Positions 6,041-14,168 of a stretch of DNA of 20,269 nucleotides are shown one piece after another. Below the pieces are notes generated by a model. That model saw only the letters and a program-made list of their open reading frames with translations, was not told where the DNA came from and searched no databases. Position numbers and translations under genes: made by a program. The number at the start of each line of letters is the position of its first letter. Position 1 is the first letter of the stretch. Source of the DNA: JBBDIM01 sp040880405 (GTDB lineage Bacteria; Planctomycetota; Planctomycetia; Pirellulales; Pirellulaceae); contig JBBDIM010000132.1 of assembly GCA_040880405.1 (NCBI GenBank), forward strand, positions 1 to 20,269. Direction: 5' to 3'.

Positions 6041-7643
6041 CGATTAGGTGGAGGTACTGCAAATAGCGGTAAATCCAAGGATGTTGCCACGGATTCAAGC
6101 CGGAGTAAGAAGCGGACACAATCGACGCTAGCAATGCCAAATAAGCGATCCCCCGTCCCAGCTTCGTCTTGCCGATCCAATCGACCGCCGGCAGCATGGC
6201 GGTAAGCCATAAAGGGGCCAGCCAAAACACCCAGCGGAATCCGGAGGTGACCCCTCCGTAGTTGCGATCTTTCAGGGGGCGGAAAATGTAAAATAAAAGG
6301 CATAGCAGCGAGAGCATCGCAATGAAAATCGCTAGCTGCTTCCAGCGAATCGTTCCGTGGTGAATCCACATCGCCAGTCCCAGCGGTACAAAAAGCCATA
6401 TTGGAGTCAGCGAGAAAATGCCATGGTGCCCCACGAGGATATGGAAGGCGTACCATGCTTTAGAGGACTCTCCCAAATCGACCCCGACTTTGACGCCTGA
6501 TTGCCAGTAGCTGGTCTCATAGTCGTACCAGTTATCCCAGCCACGAAGCTCAATACGCGAAGCCGTTTGTTGAATTGGCCAACGTCGCTCAGGCCCGGGG
6601 TCGTGTAAGATCCAGCGCTGTTCGGGGGTCACAACCTCAATCCGGGCCTCGTCCGAAAGATTAAAATTTTCTCTCGCCTCAATTAAATCGAACAGTTCAG
6701 GTGGCAAAGTCCCGGAGTCCAGAACACTCGCTTGCTGAGGATTCAGTTCACCGATCATTCTCCCGTCGCCCCGGTGCATGTAAGGAGGCCGAAGACTATC
6801 GTGCGCAATATAATTGGTCGCGAAGAAGGCGATGCCAACAACGATCGCCCCCGGAACTCCGGCGAGCAGCGTTTGTTTGGGATGACGAATCAGCAGGGCT
6901 AAACCGAGAAGGCCAAACAGTGAGAGAGCCGGAAGTTCGTTCGCGGCGCAAAACGCTCCAGCGAATCCAGCTAGAAAGAAGTAGCGCAGTTCGACCCGAT
7001 CATCGACCCAGATTCGCAGTCCGCAATAAAAGGCGAGAACGGCAAAGGTCGCCCCTGGTAGGTGGTTGTTGAGCGTGACGGAAAACGTTGTCAAGAAAGT
7101 GGCCAAGGTGCCGGAAGCAAATACGAAAATCGCCCCCCAGGGAGTTTCGGAATATCTACGCACAATCTGCCATAGCACCCAAAACAGCAGTAATAACAGG
7201 AGGCCATGGGTTAAAACCAAAATCACTCGAGCCACGTAAAACGGGTGCTGTGAAATCTCTACCCCTAACCCATGTTTGATTAGCCAATACTGACCGGCGA
7301 GAATTGTGGGGTAGAGCGGTGGTTTGCTAGAGTAATAACGTTGCTTTCCATCCCGGCCGATGTGTCGAACCTTGTCAATTGAGTCCCAACGCCGATCCAC
7401 AATGACCTGATCGATTTCATACGTGCCGTGATCGACGAGCGCTCGAATGGTAGCCCAGCGGCTTCGATCGTTCGCACTGAGAAAAGGGTGTTGGCGGTGA
7501 TCGGCGGTAACCGCGAAGATCCTTCCCATCACATTACCGAGGGAAACCAGAAGCAAGATACAACAAATTGCTTCGACAATCGCACGCTGCGATTCCTCCC
7601 ACCGAGGGAACAAGGCGGGCCGAAGGGATGGGTCATCTCGCAT
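6036..7643 (-). CDS. GT-C fold membrane protein, probable polyprenyl-phosphate-sugar glycosyltransferase (PMT/ArnT-like)
   Basis: The 535-residue protein has about ten hydrophobic segments, beginning at residues about 22-45. It carries GT-C hallmarks: an acidic first outer loop (SANDRSRWATIRAL, with VDRRWDSIDKV after it) and then YYSSKPPLYPTILAG, matching the KPPL motif of PMT/ArnT-type enzymes. A large soluble loop (residues about 280-400) precedes the last group of membrane helices. GT-C enzymes move a sugar from a polyprenyl-phosphate carrier to protein, lipid or glycan on the outer membrane face. The acceptor here is unknown. The ATG at 7643 overlaps the end of the GT2 gene by 11 bases, so the two are translationally coupled; the GT2 product is the type of enzyme that makes the donor. 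The exact family is less certain than the fold. Confidence 0.72.
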   Translation of the reverse strand: MRDDPSLRPALFPRWEESQRAIVEAICCILLLVSLGNVMGRIFAVTADHRQHPFLSANDRSRWATIRALVDHGTYEIDQVIVDRRWDSIDKVRHIGRDGKQRYYSSKPPLYPTILAGQYWLIKHGLGVEISQHPFYVARVILVLTHGLLLLLLFWVLWQIVRRYSETPWGAIFVFASGTLATFLTTFSVTLNNHLPGATFAVLAFYCGLRIWVDDRVELRYFFLAGFAGAFCAANELPALSLFGLLGLALLIRHPKQTLLAGVPGAIVVGIAFFATNYIAHDSLRPPYMHRGDGRMIGELNPQQASVLDSGTLPPELFDLIEARENFNLSDEARIEVVTPEQRWILHDPGPERRWPIQQTASRIELRGWDNWYDYETSYWQSGVKVGVDLGESSKAWYAFHILVGHHGIFSLTPIWLFVPLGLAMWIHHGTIRWKQLAIFIAMLSLLCLLFYIFRPLKDRNYGGVTSGFRWVFWLAPLWLTAMLPAVDWIGKTKLGRGIAYLALLASIVSASYSGLNPWQHPWIYRYLQYLHLID

Positions 7644-8661
7644 CGGTCCGCCCCAGAGAACTGTGATTGGCTTCGGCTGAATCGATTCCGATTTGATCGG
7701 ATACGCCGTACGACTTGGCCCCGGGGGCGTGCATCGACCGGATCATCTCGGCCAACAGGCCAACCGTAACAAATTGTGTGCCCAACAGCAGCGCAACGAT
7801 CGAAAAGTAGAAGATCGCGCGGCGATGTAGTTCGAGCGGCTCTAAGGCATCAAAACTTCGGGAGATTACCCACCACCCAGACAAACCAAAGAGCCCCAGG
7901 CCACCGGCGGCGAAGAAAAACAGACCGATCCCGCCTAATAGGTGTTGAGGTCGCTGGCCAAATCCCGTGAGAAAAGTAACGGTCAATAGGTCCAAAAAAC
8001 CCTTGAAGATGCGTCGTACGCCATACTTCGAATGTCCAAACTGCCGGGCCCGGTGATTGATAACGATTTCCCCTACTTTCCAGCCTCGGGCCGAGGCTAA
8101 GACGGGAACGAACCGATGGAGCTCGCCGTACAAGCGGACTTCATCAAAGATCTCGCGGCGATACGACTTCATCCCGCAATTATGGTCGTGAAGTTGCACT
8201 CCCGTAAGCTTACTGACCATCCAGTTGAATACCCGTGAAGGACCAACTTTGTGCCAGGGGTCGTATCGTTTTTTTTTCCATCCGCTGACGACATCCGTGC
8301 CCTCCTCCATCAACTTTAAAAAACGTGGGATCTCTTGGGGGTCGTCTTGGAGGTCGGCGTCCATGGTGAGAATTAACTCGCCGGTCGCGGCCTGAAAGCC
8401 AGCGTCTAGCGCCGCCGCTTTTCCAAAATTACGACGAAATTTTAACCCGCGTACACGGCTATCTTTGGTTGCGAGTTGTTGAATTACTTCCCACGAACGA
8501 TCGGACGAGCCATCATCGACGAACAGGATTTCCATGTCATAACCGTGTTCCCTCGAAACCACATCGATCTCTTGGTGTAACTCATTCAGGCTCTCTTCTT
8601 CGTTGAACGTAGGTATCACAAGAGAAAGCTTAATCGGGGTGTTATGATTCAGTTGAGACAT
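7633..8661 (-). CDS. GT2 glycosyltransferase, DPM1/GtrB/ArnC type
   Basis: The 342-residue protein has a cytoplasmic GT-A catalytic domain at residues 10-235. LSLVIPTFNEEESL opens it, FVDDGSSD supplies Asp49/Asp50, and DADLQDDP (Asp101/Asp103) is the metal and sugar-nucleotide site. FGHSKYG and the NCGMKSYRRE segment are typical of polyprenyl-phosphate glycosyltransferases. Two C-terminal membrane helices follow (about 242-265 and 283-308), as in GtrB and ArnC. Such enzymes make polyprenyl-phosphate-linked hexoses on the inner face of the membrane; the sugar cannot be read from the sequence. The ATG at 8661 lacks an obvious Shine-Dalgarno, since the leader is AT-rich (TTTTAGTTAAACA). The gene overlaps the downstream GT-C gene, and a UPF0104 membrane protein lies 81 bases upstream. 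Confidence 0.92.
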   Translation of the reverse strand: MSQLNHNTPIKLSLVIPTFNEEESLNELHQEIDVVSREHGYDMEILFVDDGSSDRSWEVIQQLATKDSRVRGLKFRRNFGKAAALDAGFQAATGELILTMDADLQDDPQEIPRFLKLMEEGTDVVSGWKKKRYDPWHKVGPSRVFNWMVSKLTGVQLHDHNCGMKSYRREIFDEVRLYGELHRFVPVLASARGWKVGEIVINHRARQFGHSKYGVRRIFKGFLDLLTVTFLTGFGQRPQHLLGGIGLFFFAAGGLGLFGLSGWWVISRSFDALEPLELHRRAIFYFSIVALLLGTQFVTVGLLAEMIRSMHAPGAKSYGVSDQIGIDSAEANHSSLGRTDAR

Positions 8662-8742
8662 TGTTTAACTAAAATATTCGTGTTCATTGATACAGTGATA
8701 ATCGAGAACTGATTAGAGTCATTACGAAACTAATGGAAGCGG

Positions 8743-9777
8743 CTACTTGCCTATGGGAGCCGGGTTCTCACTGACGGCATGGGGATCGGTACCCAGCGGC
8801 AAGGGGTACAAGATCATGGCGAATAAGACCTCCGCGAGCAGCCATGTCATCCGTAGCAAAACTGCAGAGACTACGGCGATCACCGGTCCGAAATCAGGGG
8901 CGAGCATTTCGATAATCACCCATTCCCTGACTCCAACGCCTCCCGGTAAAGGAGAGATGAAGCCGGCAACCATCGCCAAGCAAATTGTGGCAGTTAGCAA
9001 TGGAAAGGAGCGGACAATACCGGATAGGTGGGGGGCGGCCGCGGGGATGGCGTGCATTACCGCGAACAGGCTGCCCCCCAACAAACTCCAACCAACAAGA
9101 TTCGCCGCCCAGCCCCAAAGCATCACGGGCCAACTCAAACCCTTTAGGTTTTCTTGAATCTCTGGATGGAGCTTGGCGACCCGCAATACCAGGACAATCT
9201 TACGAAAAATTGGCGGTGACGTCACTATCACGCCGCCGACGGCAATGATAAGAGCTAAGGCAAGTAAGGCTGTTTGGTGAGTAAAAAACAACGCGATCAA
9301 CACCGCGGCGTAAACACCGCCAACGGCCACCATCGTAAGCGTTTCGGAAAAAACAGCGGTCGCCACAACCGTTCGTTGAATCGAGTCACCCCGCACTAGG
9401 GCTGTTCGGAGAACCACCACCAAGGCCTTACCGGGAACGTATTTGCCCAGATGTCCGATGTAAAAAGCCCGGAATACACTGCCGAGTTCCGGACGCTGTC
9501 CCATGGCCCGCATTAGGCGATACCAGAACATACCGGCCGGTAACGAACCAATTAAGTAAATCAGTCCAGCGGCCACCAAAAACGGCCAGCGGAGCTCGGC
9601 GAATTGAAAACCTTCTTCTTGTACTTGAACGATGGCCTTTTGCAGATTTTGCCAGACCCCGTAAATTACCACCAGCGCGATTCCCCATTTCATCGCCACG
9701 ATGAGCCACCGCTTACAAATTTGAGCGGAGGTCGGTGGAATGGGTGGATGGATCGAATCGGTCGGAAGGTTCGCCAA
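8743..9777 (-). CDS. UPF0104 / lysylphosphatidylglycerol synthase-like membrane protein
   Basis: The protein is up to 344 residues with about eight membrane helices. It carries the signature HLGKYVPGKA after the second helix and SPLPGGVGVRE near residue 278, both diagnostic of the LPG_synthase_TM (UPF0104) family. The soluble aminoacyltransferase domain of true MprF is absent, so it is not a lysyl-PG synthase. Membrane-only members are often found with glycosyltransferases; in the archaeal AglD a GT2 domain is fused to such a segment. A role in lipid-linked sugar handling is an inference. The start is unclear: TTG at 9777 (GGA 8 bases upstream) gives a Pro-rich N-terminal tail, while ATG at 9693 would start just before the first helix. 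It is the first gene of the minus-strand cluster. Confidence 0.85.
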   Translation of the reverse strand: MANLPTDSIHPPIPPTSAQICKRWLIVAMKWGIALVVIYGVWQNLQKAIVQVQEEGFQFAELRWPFLVAAGLIYLIGSLPAGMFWYRLMRAMGQRPELGSVFRAFYIGHLGKYVPGKALVVVLRTALVRGDSIQRTVVATAVFSETLTMVAVGGVYAAVLIALFFTHQTALLALALIIAVGGVIVTSPPIFRKIVLVLRVAKLHPEIQENLKGLSWPVMLWGWAANLVGWSLLGGSLFAVMHAIPAAAPHLSGIVRSFPLLTATICLAMVAGFISPLPGGVGVREWVIIEMLAPDFGPVIAVVSAVLLRMTWLLAEVLFAMILYPLPLGTDPHAVSENPAPIGK

Positions 9778-9826
9778 GCGAGGTTCCGTCGGGAAAATGA
9801 AGGAGCAATTACCATAACTCCCAACT

Positions 9827-9855
9827 ATTATCTAAGATAAGGCGGATTCACACAA
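9827..9855 (-). promoter_or_regulatory. Promoter candidate for the glycosyltransferase cluster
   Basis: On the minus strand TTGTGT (9855-9850), 17 bases, then GATAAT (9832-9827, 5 of 6 to TATAAT). Transcription would start near 9820, about 43 bases before the TTG at 9777. The -35 is only moderate. Confidence 0.4.
9828..9840. repeat. Palindrome overlapping the -10 region between divergent genes
   Basis: TTATCT and AGATAA are perfect 6-bp arms around one A. The site sits between the UPF0104 gene and yraN and overlaps the proposed minus-strand -10 box, as expected of a repressor operator. No regulator gene is nearby. Confidence 0.35.
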
Positions 9856-9890
9856 CATCGCACTGGGATGGAACTAGGAGAAGGGTTCAC

Positions 9891-10310
9891 GTGATTGGAT
9901 CTTGGTGGAATTTATTCCGGCGGTCGAAGTCTACCCTCGGAGAACGAGGCGAGGCGGTTGCAGCCAAGTTCCTTCAGCGGAAGGGGTATACGATTTTAGC
10001 TCGGAGCGATCGCACCGTTATGGGCGAACTCGATCTGATCGTCGTGCGGGATCGGGTGGTTATTTTTGTTGAGGTAAAGACTCGTCGCCGCTGCGACAAG
10101 GGGAGTCCGGCTGAAGCTGTCGACGCAGAAAAACAGCAGCGAATTATCAAGCTCGCGTTGGCTTATCTCCGGCGTCACCAACTCATCGGGTGCTGTTCAT
10201 CCCGATTCGATGTGATTTCCATCGTATGGCCCGACGATTCCGCGAAACCCCAAATCACCCATTTTGAAAACGCATTTCAGCCAAATGATCAAAGGCAGAT
10301 TTATAGCTGA
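9891..10310 (+). CDS. YraN/UPF0102 family nuclease-like protein
   Basis: The 139-residue protein matches the UPF0102 (YraN) family along its length: LGERGEAVAAKFLQRKGY, then GELDLIVV..VVIFVEVKTRRR with the nuclease-fold residues Glu46, Asp48, Glu61 and Lys63 (D..ExK), SPAEAVDAEKQQRIIKLALAYL, and RFDVISI...ITHFENAF at the end. Members resemble Holliday-junction resolvase and restriction-endonuclease folds; their true role is poorly known. The start is GTG at 9891, preceded by AGGAGAAGGG (9876-9885). The coding end is normal, and the methyltransferase remnant begins immediately after its stop. Confidence 0.92.
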   Translation: MIGSWWNLFRRSKSTLGERGEAVAAKFLQRKGYTILARSDRTVMGELDLIVVRDRVVIFVEVKTRRRCDKGSPAEAVDAEKQQRIIKLALAYLRRHQLIGCCSSRFDVISIVWPDDSAKPQITHFENAFQPNDQRQIYS

Positions 10311-10314
10311 ATCG

Positions 10315-10599
10315 GGCGAGACTATGAATCATTTTGAGTTCCCGCACCGCACGATGACTGCGGTTCATAAGGCCTTGAAACCGCAGGGCCGGATCGTCAT
10401 TGTCGACTTCATTCGCGAAGAAGGAAAAAGCTCGGAGTGGACTTTGGAGCATGTAAGGGCCGGTCAGGAAGTGGTGGAAAAGGAAATTATCGCCGCCGGC
10501 TTTAGAAAGGTGGAGCAAATCGACGTTGGACTGCGGGAAAACTACTTTCTCGTATTCGAAAATGCCACCACACCTCAGGCCGAGAAGGAGAGCCGTTGA
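10315..10599 (+). pseudogene. C-terminal remnant of a class I SAM-dependent methyltransferase
   Basis: Only the last third of a class I methyltransferase is present. The readable part begins around ETMNHFEFP (equivalent to the family's DxxHHFExP after motif III) and continues with LKPQGRIVIVDF (post-motif region), EWTLEHVRAGQEV, AAGFRKVEQ and a normal end (LRENYFLVFE). The SAM-binding motif I (GxGxG) half is missing, and no matching sequence lies upstream because the YraN-family gene there is intact to its usual end. The fragment could be translated from ATG 10324 (91 residues) or from 10264 inside yraN (111 residues), but it cannot bind SAM in the normal way. Its TGA overlaps the TTG start of the permease gene, so the remnant probably survives because it carries the permease's ribosome site and coupling. 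A small functional protein cannot be excluded. Confidence 0.75.
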
Positions 10600-12032
10600 G
10601 CAATACGGATTCCAATAAAGTCTCGGTGTCACGCGATGCCGAGCCTCACGAAGTGTTTAACGCCATGCCCAACGTGCCGCCCAGAAAGTTTGGCTTTTGG
10701 GTCGCCCATTTTCTCGTCGTCGCCTGCATGGTGGGAGCTGGCATCCTGACCACTTCCGGGTACACCCTGCTTGCAACCGGAAATCCAGCGGCCCTCTTAG
10801 CTTTGTGGGCCGTAGGTGGGTTGTTGGCGTTGTGTGGCGTGCTCACCATTTCAGAGCTCGCCACGACGTTGCCCAAGGCGGGCAGCGATTATGTCTTCGT
10901 GCGTGAGGCCTTTGGTAGAGACGCGGGCGCGGTGGCGGGTTGGGCGACGTTTATCCTGGGATTCGCCGCGCCCACGGCCGTCGGTGCCAGGGCGACCGCT
11001 GCCTACATTACGCAGCCGCTGGTGAATCTTTCCGGGGATACCTTTACCAGGGAGATGGCGACCAATAGCCAGCCGATCATCGCCACACTGCTCGTGCTGG
11101 GCATCATGGTGATTCACACGTTGGGGCATCGCGAAAGTGCCTGGTTCCAGGTCTCGGCCACCCTGCTAAAAATTGCGGTTTTGGTTGGATTGGTTGTGTT
11201 CGGCCTGACCATCGGAAGCGGAAGTTGGTCTCACTGGGATGCCAGCCATCTCCCTCCAAGGACACAGTGGCCCGCCCTGGCGATTGGGCTTTTGTACGTG
11301 AGTTACGCCTATTCCGGCTGGAACGGGGCGGCCTACGTGGCGGGTGAGGTTCAGGAACCGGAGCGGCTTTTGCCGAGGGCGATGATCTCCGGCTGTCTCG
11401 CCGTGACGGCGCTGTATCTTTTGGTAAACGTGGTCTACGTTTACGCCCTCGATCCGACACGAATGGGGGAGCATGAGGACGTGGAGCGGGTTGCCGTTTT
11501 GGCCTCCGCTTCACTATTCGGTCCAACCGCGGCCAATGTGATCGCCAGCTTGCTCGGTTTCGGGCTGATCGCCTCGGTCAGCGCCTATATGCTCGCGGGA
11601 CCGCGGATTGTGTATGCCATGGCGGAAGACCGTGCCTTTCCGAAGATCGTGGGTGGGCTGCATCCGACACGTCTCACGCCAATGCGGGCGATTGTGCTGC
11701 AAGGATTGGTGGCGATCATCGTGATTTGGTCCGGGACCTTTCGAGAAATCCTGGATTTCACCTCGGTCGGCCTGGCGGCGGTTTCCGGGTTGGTAATCGC
11801 CAGTATTTTCCCGATCCGTCGGCGAGCCGATCTGCCCAAGGCTTATCGGATGCCCCTCTATCCATTGCCGCCGCTGATATTTTTACTGGTGGTGGCGGGG
11901 ACGATCGGGATTAATCTTGTCTCGGAAGACACTCGGCTGGCGACCATTCTGAGCCTGGTGACGTTGCTCGCGGGGGTTCCTATCGCTTGGTGGCTTGTTC
12001 CCAAAAGCAAGATCTCCTCTCAAGACGAATAA
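10596..12032 (+). CDS. APC-family permease (amino acid/polyamine type)
   Basis: The 478-residue membrane protein has about twelve hydrophobic helices. The first begins FGFWVAHFLVVACMVGAGILTTSG, whose GAGI-TTSG segment is the broken-helix substrate-binding motif of APC transporters. LPKAGSDYVFVREAFG, the YSGWNGAAYVAGEVQ-PERLLPRA segment and AGPRIVYAMAEDRAFP are also typical of the family. Substrates are usually amino acids taken up with protons or exchanged; specificity is not readable. The start is a TTG at 10596 overlapping the methyltransferase stop, with AAGGAG (10585-10590) 5 bases upstream, so translation is coupled. It is convergent with the next gene, with 17 bases between the two stop codons and no visible terminator. 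Confidence 0.9.
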   Translation: MSNTDSNKVSVSRDAEPHEVFNAMPNVPPRKFGFWVAHFLVVACMVGAGILTTSGYTLLATGNPAALLALWAVGGLLALCGVLTISELATTLPKAGSDYVFVREAFGRDAGAVAGWATFILGFAAPTAVGARATAAYITQPLVNLSGDTFTREMATNSQPIIATLLVLGIMVIHTLGHRESAWFQVSATLLKIAVLVGLVVFGLTIGSGSWSHWDASHLPPRTQWPALAIGLLYVSYAYSGWNGAAYVAGEVQEPERLLPRAMISGCLAVTALYLLVNVVYVYALDPTRMGEHEDVERVAVLASASLFGPTAANVIASLLGFGLIASVSAYMLAGPRIVYAMAEDRAFPKIVGGLHPTRLTPMRAIVLQGLVAIIVIWSGTFREILDFTSVGLAAVSGLVIASIFPIRRRADLPKAYRMPLYPLPPLIFLLVVAGTIGINLVSEDTRLATILSLVTLLAGVPIAWWLVPKSKISSQDE

Positions 12033-12049
12033 AGATTCCGCCGGGTAGC

Positions 12050-12835
12050 TCAACAGAGGATTGGCAAATGGGAACCCAGCAGCAACGCTAATTGGGTGAC
12101 GTCAAAGGTTGGAGTTTCCGGACGAGGCCAGAAGTTGGGAAAATGAGCGTCAAGTCCCATAGTAAGGCGCAGCAGCACGGTAATCGTCAGATAGAGCAGG
12201 TAGTGCAGGATGCCGGGGATTGGTTGCATCTCAAAGCACAACATTCCGGCCACACTTCCGACGGCAATCCCGATCGCAACCAGCATGAGCAGAAATGGAA
12301 ACTCGTCTGGTTCCAAATCAAAAAATCCGATCAGGAAGGCATAGATCCCCCAAATCGCGGCGTAGATGAGCGAACAGATGCCTACGCGAATCCACAAGTC
12401 GGTTCCTTCATGCGGTTCCAGTTCGTCGTCCCGGAGAAACCAGTAACCGCCCCATGCCAGCGGCAAGGCCAGCACCACCGATCCTAAGGCCAAAATAGGA
12501 GTCAGGGTGGTTGGGTCCATTCCACCCAAAAAGAAAGCCATCCCGAAGACGAATAGGGCAATCGTCAGCCCGATCGCCAAGGCCGTGGGGGAGAATTTGG
12601 CGTCCTCCCTCTCAACCGGCTTTAGAACCAACCGACCTTTTGTGTCCTTGACCCCCCCGAAGCTCTCCTGCTCTCGCAGTACCACCTGTTCATCAAGGGT
12701 GGGAATTCGGATCGGCTTTTTACAGTTGGGGCAGGGGCCCTCGCGGCCAGCGAATTTCGCACTTACCTCGAACCGTTTAAAGCATCCGGGGCAAGTGACA
12801 AGGATTTTTTGAGGCTTTTCTGACTGTTCTGCCAT
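12050..12835 (-). CDS. Zinc-ribbon integral membrane protein
   Basis: The 261-residue protein begins with a cytoplasmic zinc ribbon: Cys15/Cys18 and Cys35/Cys38 in the pattern CPGCFKRFEV..KFAGREGPCPNCKKPIRIP, again with 16 residues between the pairs. A charged linker follows to about residue 80, then five or six hydrophobic segments (about 85-107, 112-133, 147-170, 178-199, 208-226). I do not recognise an assigned function; planctomycetes have many such ribbon-plus-membrane proteins. The ribbon pattern matches that of the 89-residue protein at 4245-4514, so a shared partner is possible. The ATG at 12835 has only a weak GAGA upstream. It stands alone, convergent with the permease. Confidence 0.8.
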   Translation of the reverse strand: MAEQSEKPQKILVTCPGCFKRFEVSAKFAGREGPCPNCKKPIRIPTLDEQVVLREQESFGGVKDTKGRLVLKPVEREDAKFSPTALAIGLTIALFVFGMAFFLGGMDPTTLTPILALGSVVLALPLAWGGYWFLRDDELEPHEGTDLWIRVGICSLIYAAIWGIYAFLIGFFDLEPDEFPFLLMLVAIGIAVGSVAGMLCFEMQPIPGILHYLLYLTITVLLRLTMGLDAHFPNFWPRPETPTFDVTQLALLLGSHLPILC

Positions 12836-13060
12836 ACGTTCTCAGCGTGCGTTGGACAAAGGTTCAGGAGAGGAATCGGACGACTTGGCCGGCCGAAGGG
12901 GGTGAGGTCGTTCCGGGGACATCACGATGAGTCGCAGGATGGTTCCGGGAAAAGTCAAACTCCCCATCGTACGCGTAAACCGGCCCTTTGCCAAGATTTC
13001 GACCGGATGTTCCCCCCTGGCTGATTTCCTACTGGAATTCTAATCTCTCGTAGGAGAACC

Positions 13061-13249
13061 GTGAAAGAATTGGCTAAGATGTTTCGGGCTTCGATTACGG
13101 AAGCGGGCAGACGGGGTCAGCATCAAGAGTGGGGGTGGGACGCCTCGGCGAAGGAAATTGAGACGGAAAGTGAAAATCCAGCGACTTCAAGCTCTTTTGA
13201 GCCGTTCTCCAGCGGGCCCGAACTTCCCTTATCCGCCGCTTGCGCTTAA
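13061..13249 (+). CDS. Doubtful small ORF with a strong ribosome site
   Basis: A 62-residue frame starts with GTG at 13061, and AGGAG (13052-13056) lies 4 bases upstream. The product is hydrophilic: a basic helix-prone start (KELAKMFRASITEAGRR) and then a Ser/Glu/Pro-rich tail ending in AACA. No family is recognised and there is no signal peptide or membrane segment. The ribosome site is the only positive sign; it could also be chance. Confidence 0.3.
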   Translation: MKELAKMFRASITEAGRRGQHQEWGWDASAKEIETESENPATSSSFEPFSSGPELPLSAACA

Positions 13250-13297
13250 TCTAGGAGGTCCCTCCGGAACCTACAATCGACGGTGCCGCGGGGTTAT

Positions 13298-13324
13298 CCG
13301 CCTACCGCGCGCGGCGGTTTTACT
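13298..13324 (+). terminator. Weak terminator-like hairpin ahead of mqnA
   Basis: CCGCC (13298-13302) pairs with GGCGG (13313-13317) around a GC-rich loop and is followed by TTTTA. An alternative stem GCCGCG/CGCGGC (13285-13290 with 13310-13315) competes with it. It could end the transcript of the small ORF or act in the mqnA leader. Chance pairing in GC-rich DNA is quite possible. Confidence 0.25.
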
Positions 13325-13369
13325 GTTATGAAGTTGAAAACGAGATCCCAATATCTTGTGCCACTGGCC

Positions 13370-14168
13370 ATGAATGACTCACAGACGCAATCAGGAAAGG
13401 TCCGGGTCGGCGCGGTAAGGTATCTCAACACCAAACCGCTCGTTTATCGGTTGGAGTCTCCTCAGATTGAGCTATCGTACGACTACCCTAGCCGCCTGGC
13501 GGACCAACTGGCATCGAAGGCCCTGGATGTGGGATTAATCCCATCGGTAGAATTCTTTCAAAATCCCAACTATAAAATCATTTCCGATGCCTGCATCGGG
13601 TGCCACGGCGCCGTTTGGAGCGTCAAGCTTTACTTTCGACGCCCACCGGCCGACGTGAAGACCCTCGCTTTGGACGAGGGCTCGCGGACGAGCGCGGCGC
13701 TGGCGAAGATTTTGTTGGCCCACAAGTACGAAGTTCGCCCGGAACTTCGGCCATTGCCGCTGGGAAGCGATTTGAGAGAGTGCGATGCCGATGCCATCTT
13801 GCTCATCGGAGACCGCGCGATCCATCCCCCTTCGATCGCCTGCCAAGAGGTCTGGGACTTGGGAGAAGTCTGGCACCAGTGGACCGGGCTGCCCTTCGTA
13901 TTTGCGATGTGGGTCGCACGCCTCGATTTTTCTGGTGCGGCGATTGAAGCCGATTTAACCAACGCCAGAGATGCTGGTCTGAAGGATTTGAAAGAGGTCG
14001 CCGCCGCGGAGGCGTCCCGATATGGCCTCACCGCGAAAGAGTGTTTTCGCTACCTGCACGACAACCTGTACTTTTACCTGGGCCCCAAGGAATTGGAGGG
14101 GTTAAGGCGGTTTTACGCCTTGGCCCGCGATATGGAGTTGGTCCCGGATGGAAGGGAGCATTTTTACG

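Larger units (their letters stand above)
12836..13369. other. Intergenic stretch with one doubtful small ORF
   Basis: Between the zinc-ribbon membrane gene and mqnA about 530 bases hold no secure gene. The visible items are the small ORF at 13061-13249 with a good ribosome site, and a GC-rich hairpin with four T residues just before mqnA. No clear promoter pair was found. Confidence 0.5.

Noticed and set aside
5923..6456. 177-residue minus-strand frame inside the GT-C gene region
   Set aside because: It is a different frame of the clearly membrane-type GT-C coding sequence and shows no protein-like pattern.
8747..9157. Plus-strand frame antisense to the UPF0104 gene
   Set aside because: It is a shadow of a well-supported membrane protein gene; no ribosome site or motif.
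8743..9777. MprF-type lysylphosphatidylglycerol synthase
   Set aside because: Only the membrane part is present; the C-terminal aminoacyltransferase domain is missing, so the enzyme name is not justified.
11104..11526. Arg/Pro-rich minus-strand frames across the permease gene
   Set aside because: They are typical antisense shadows of a GC-rich coding sequence.
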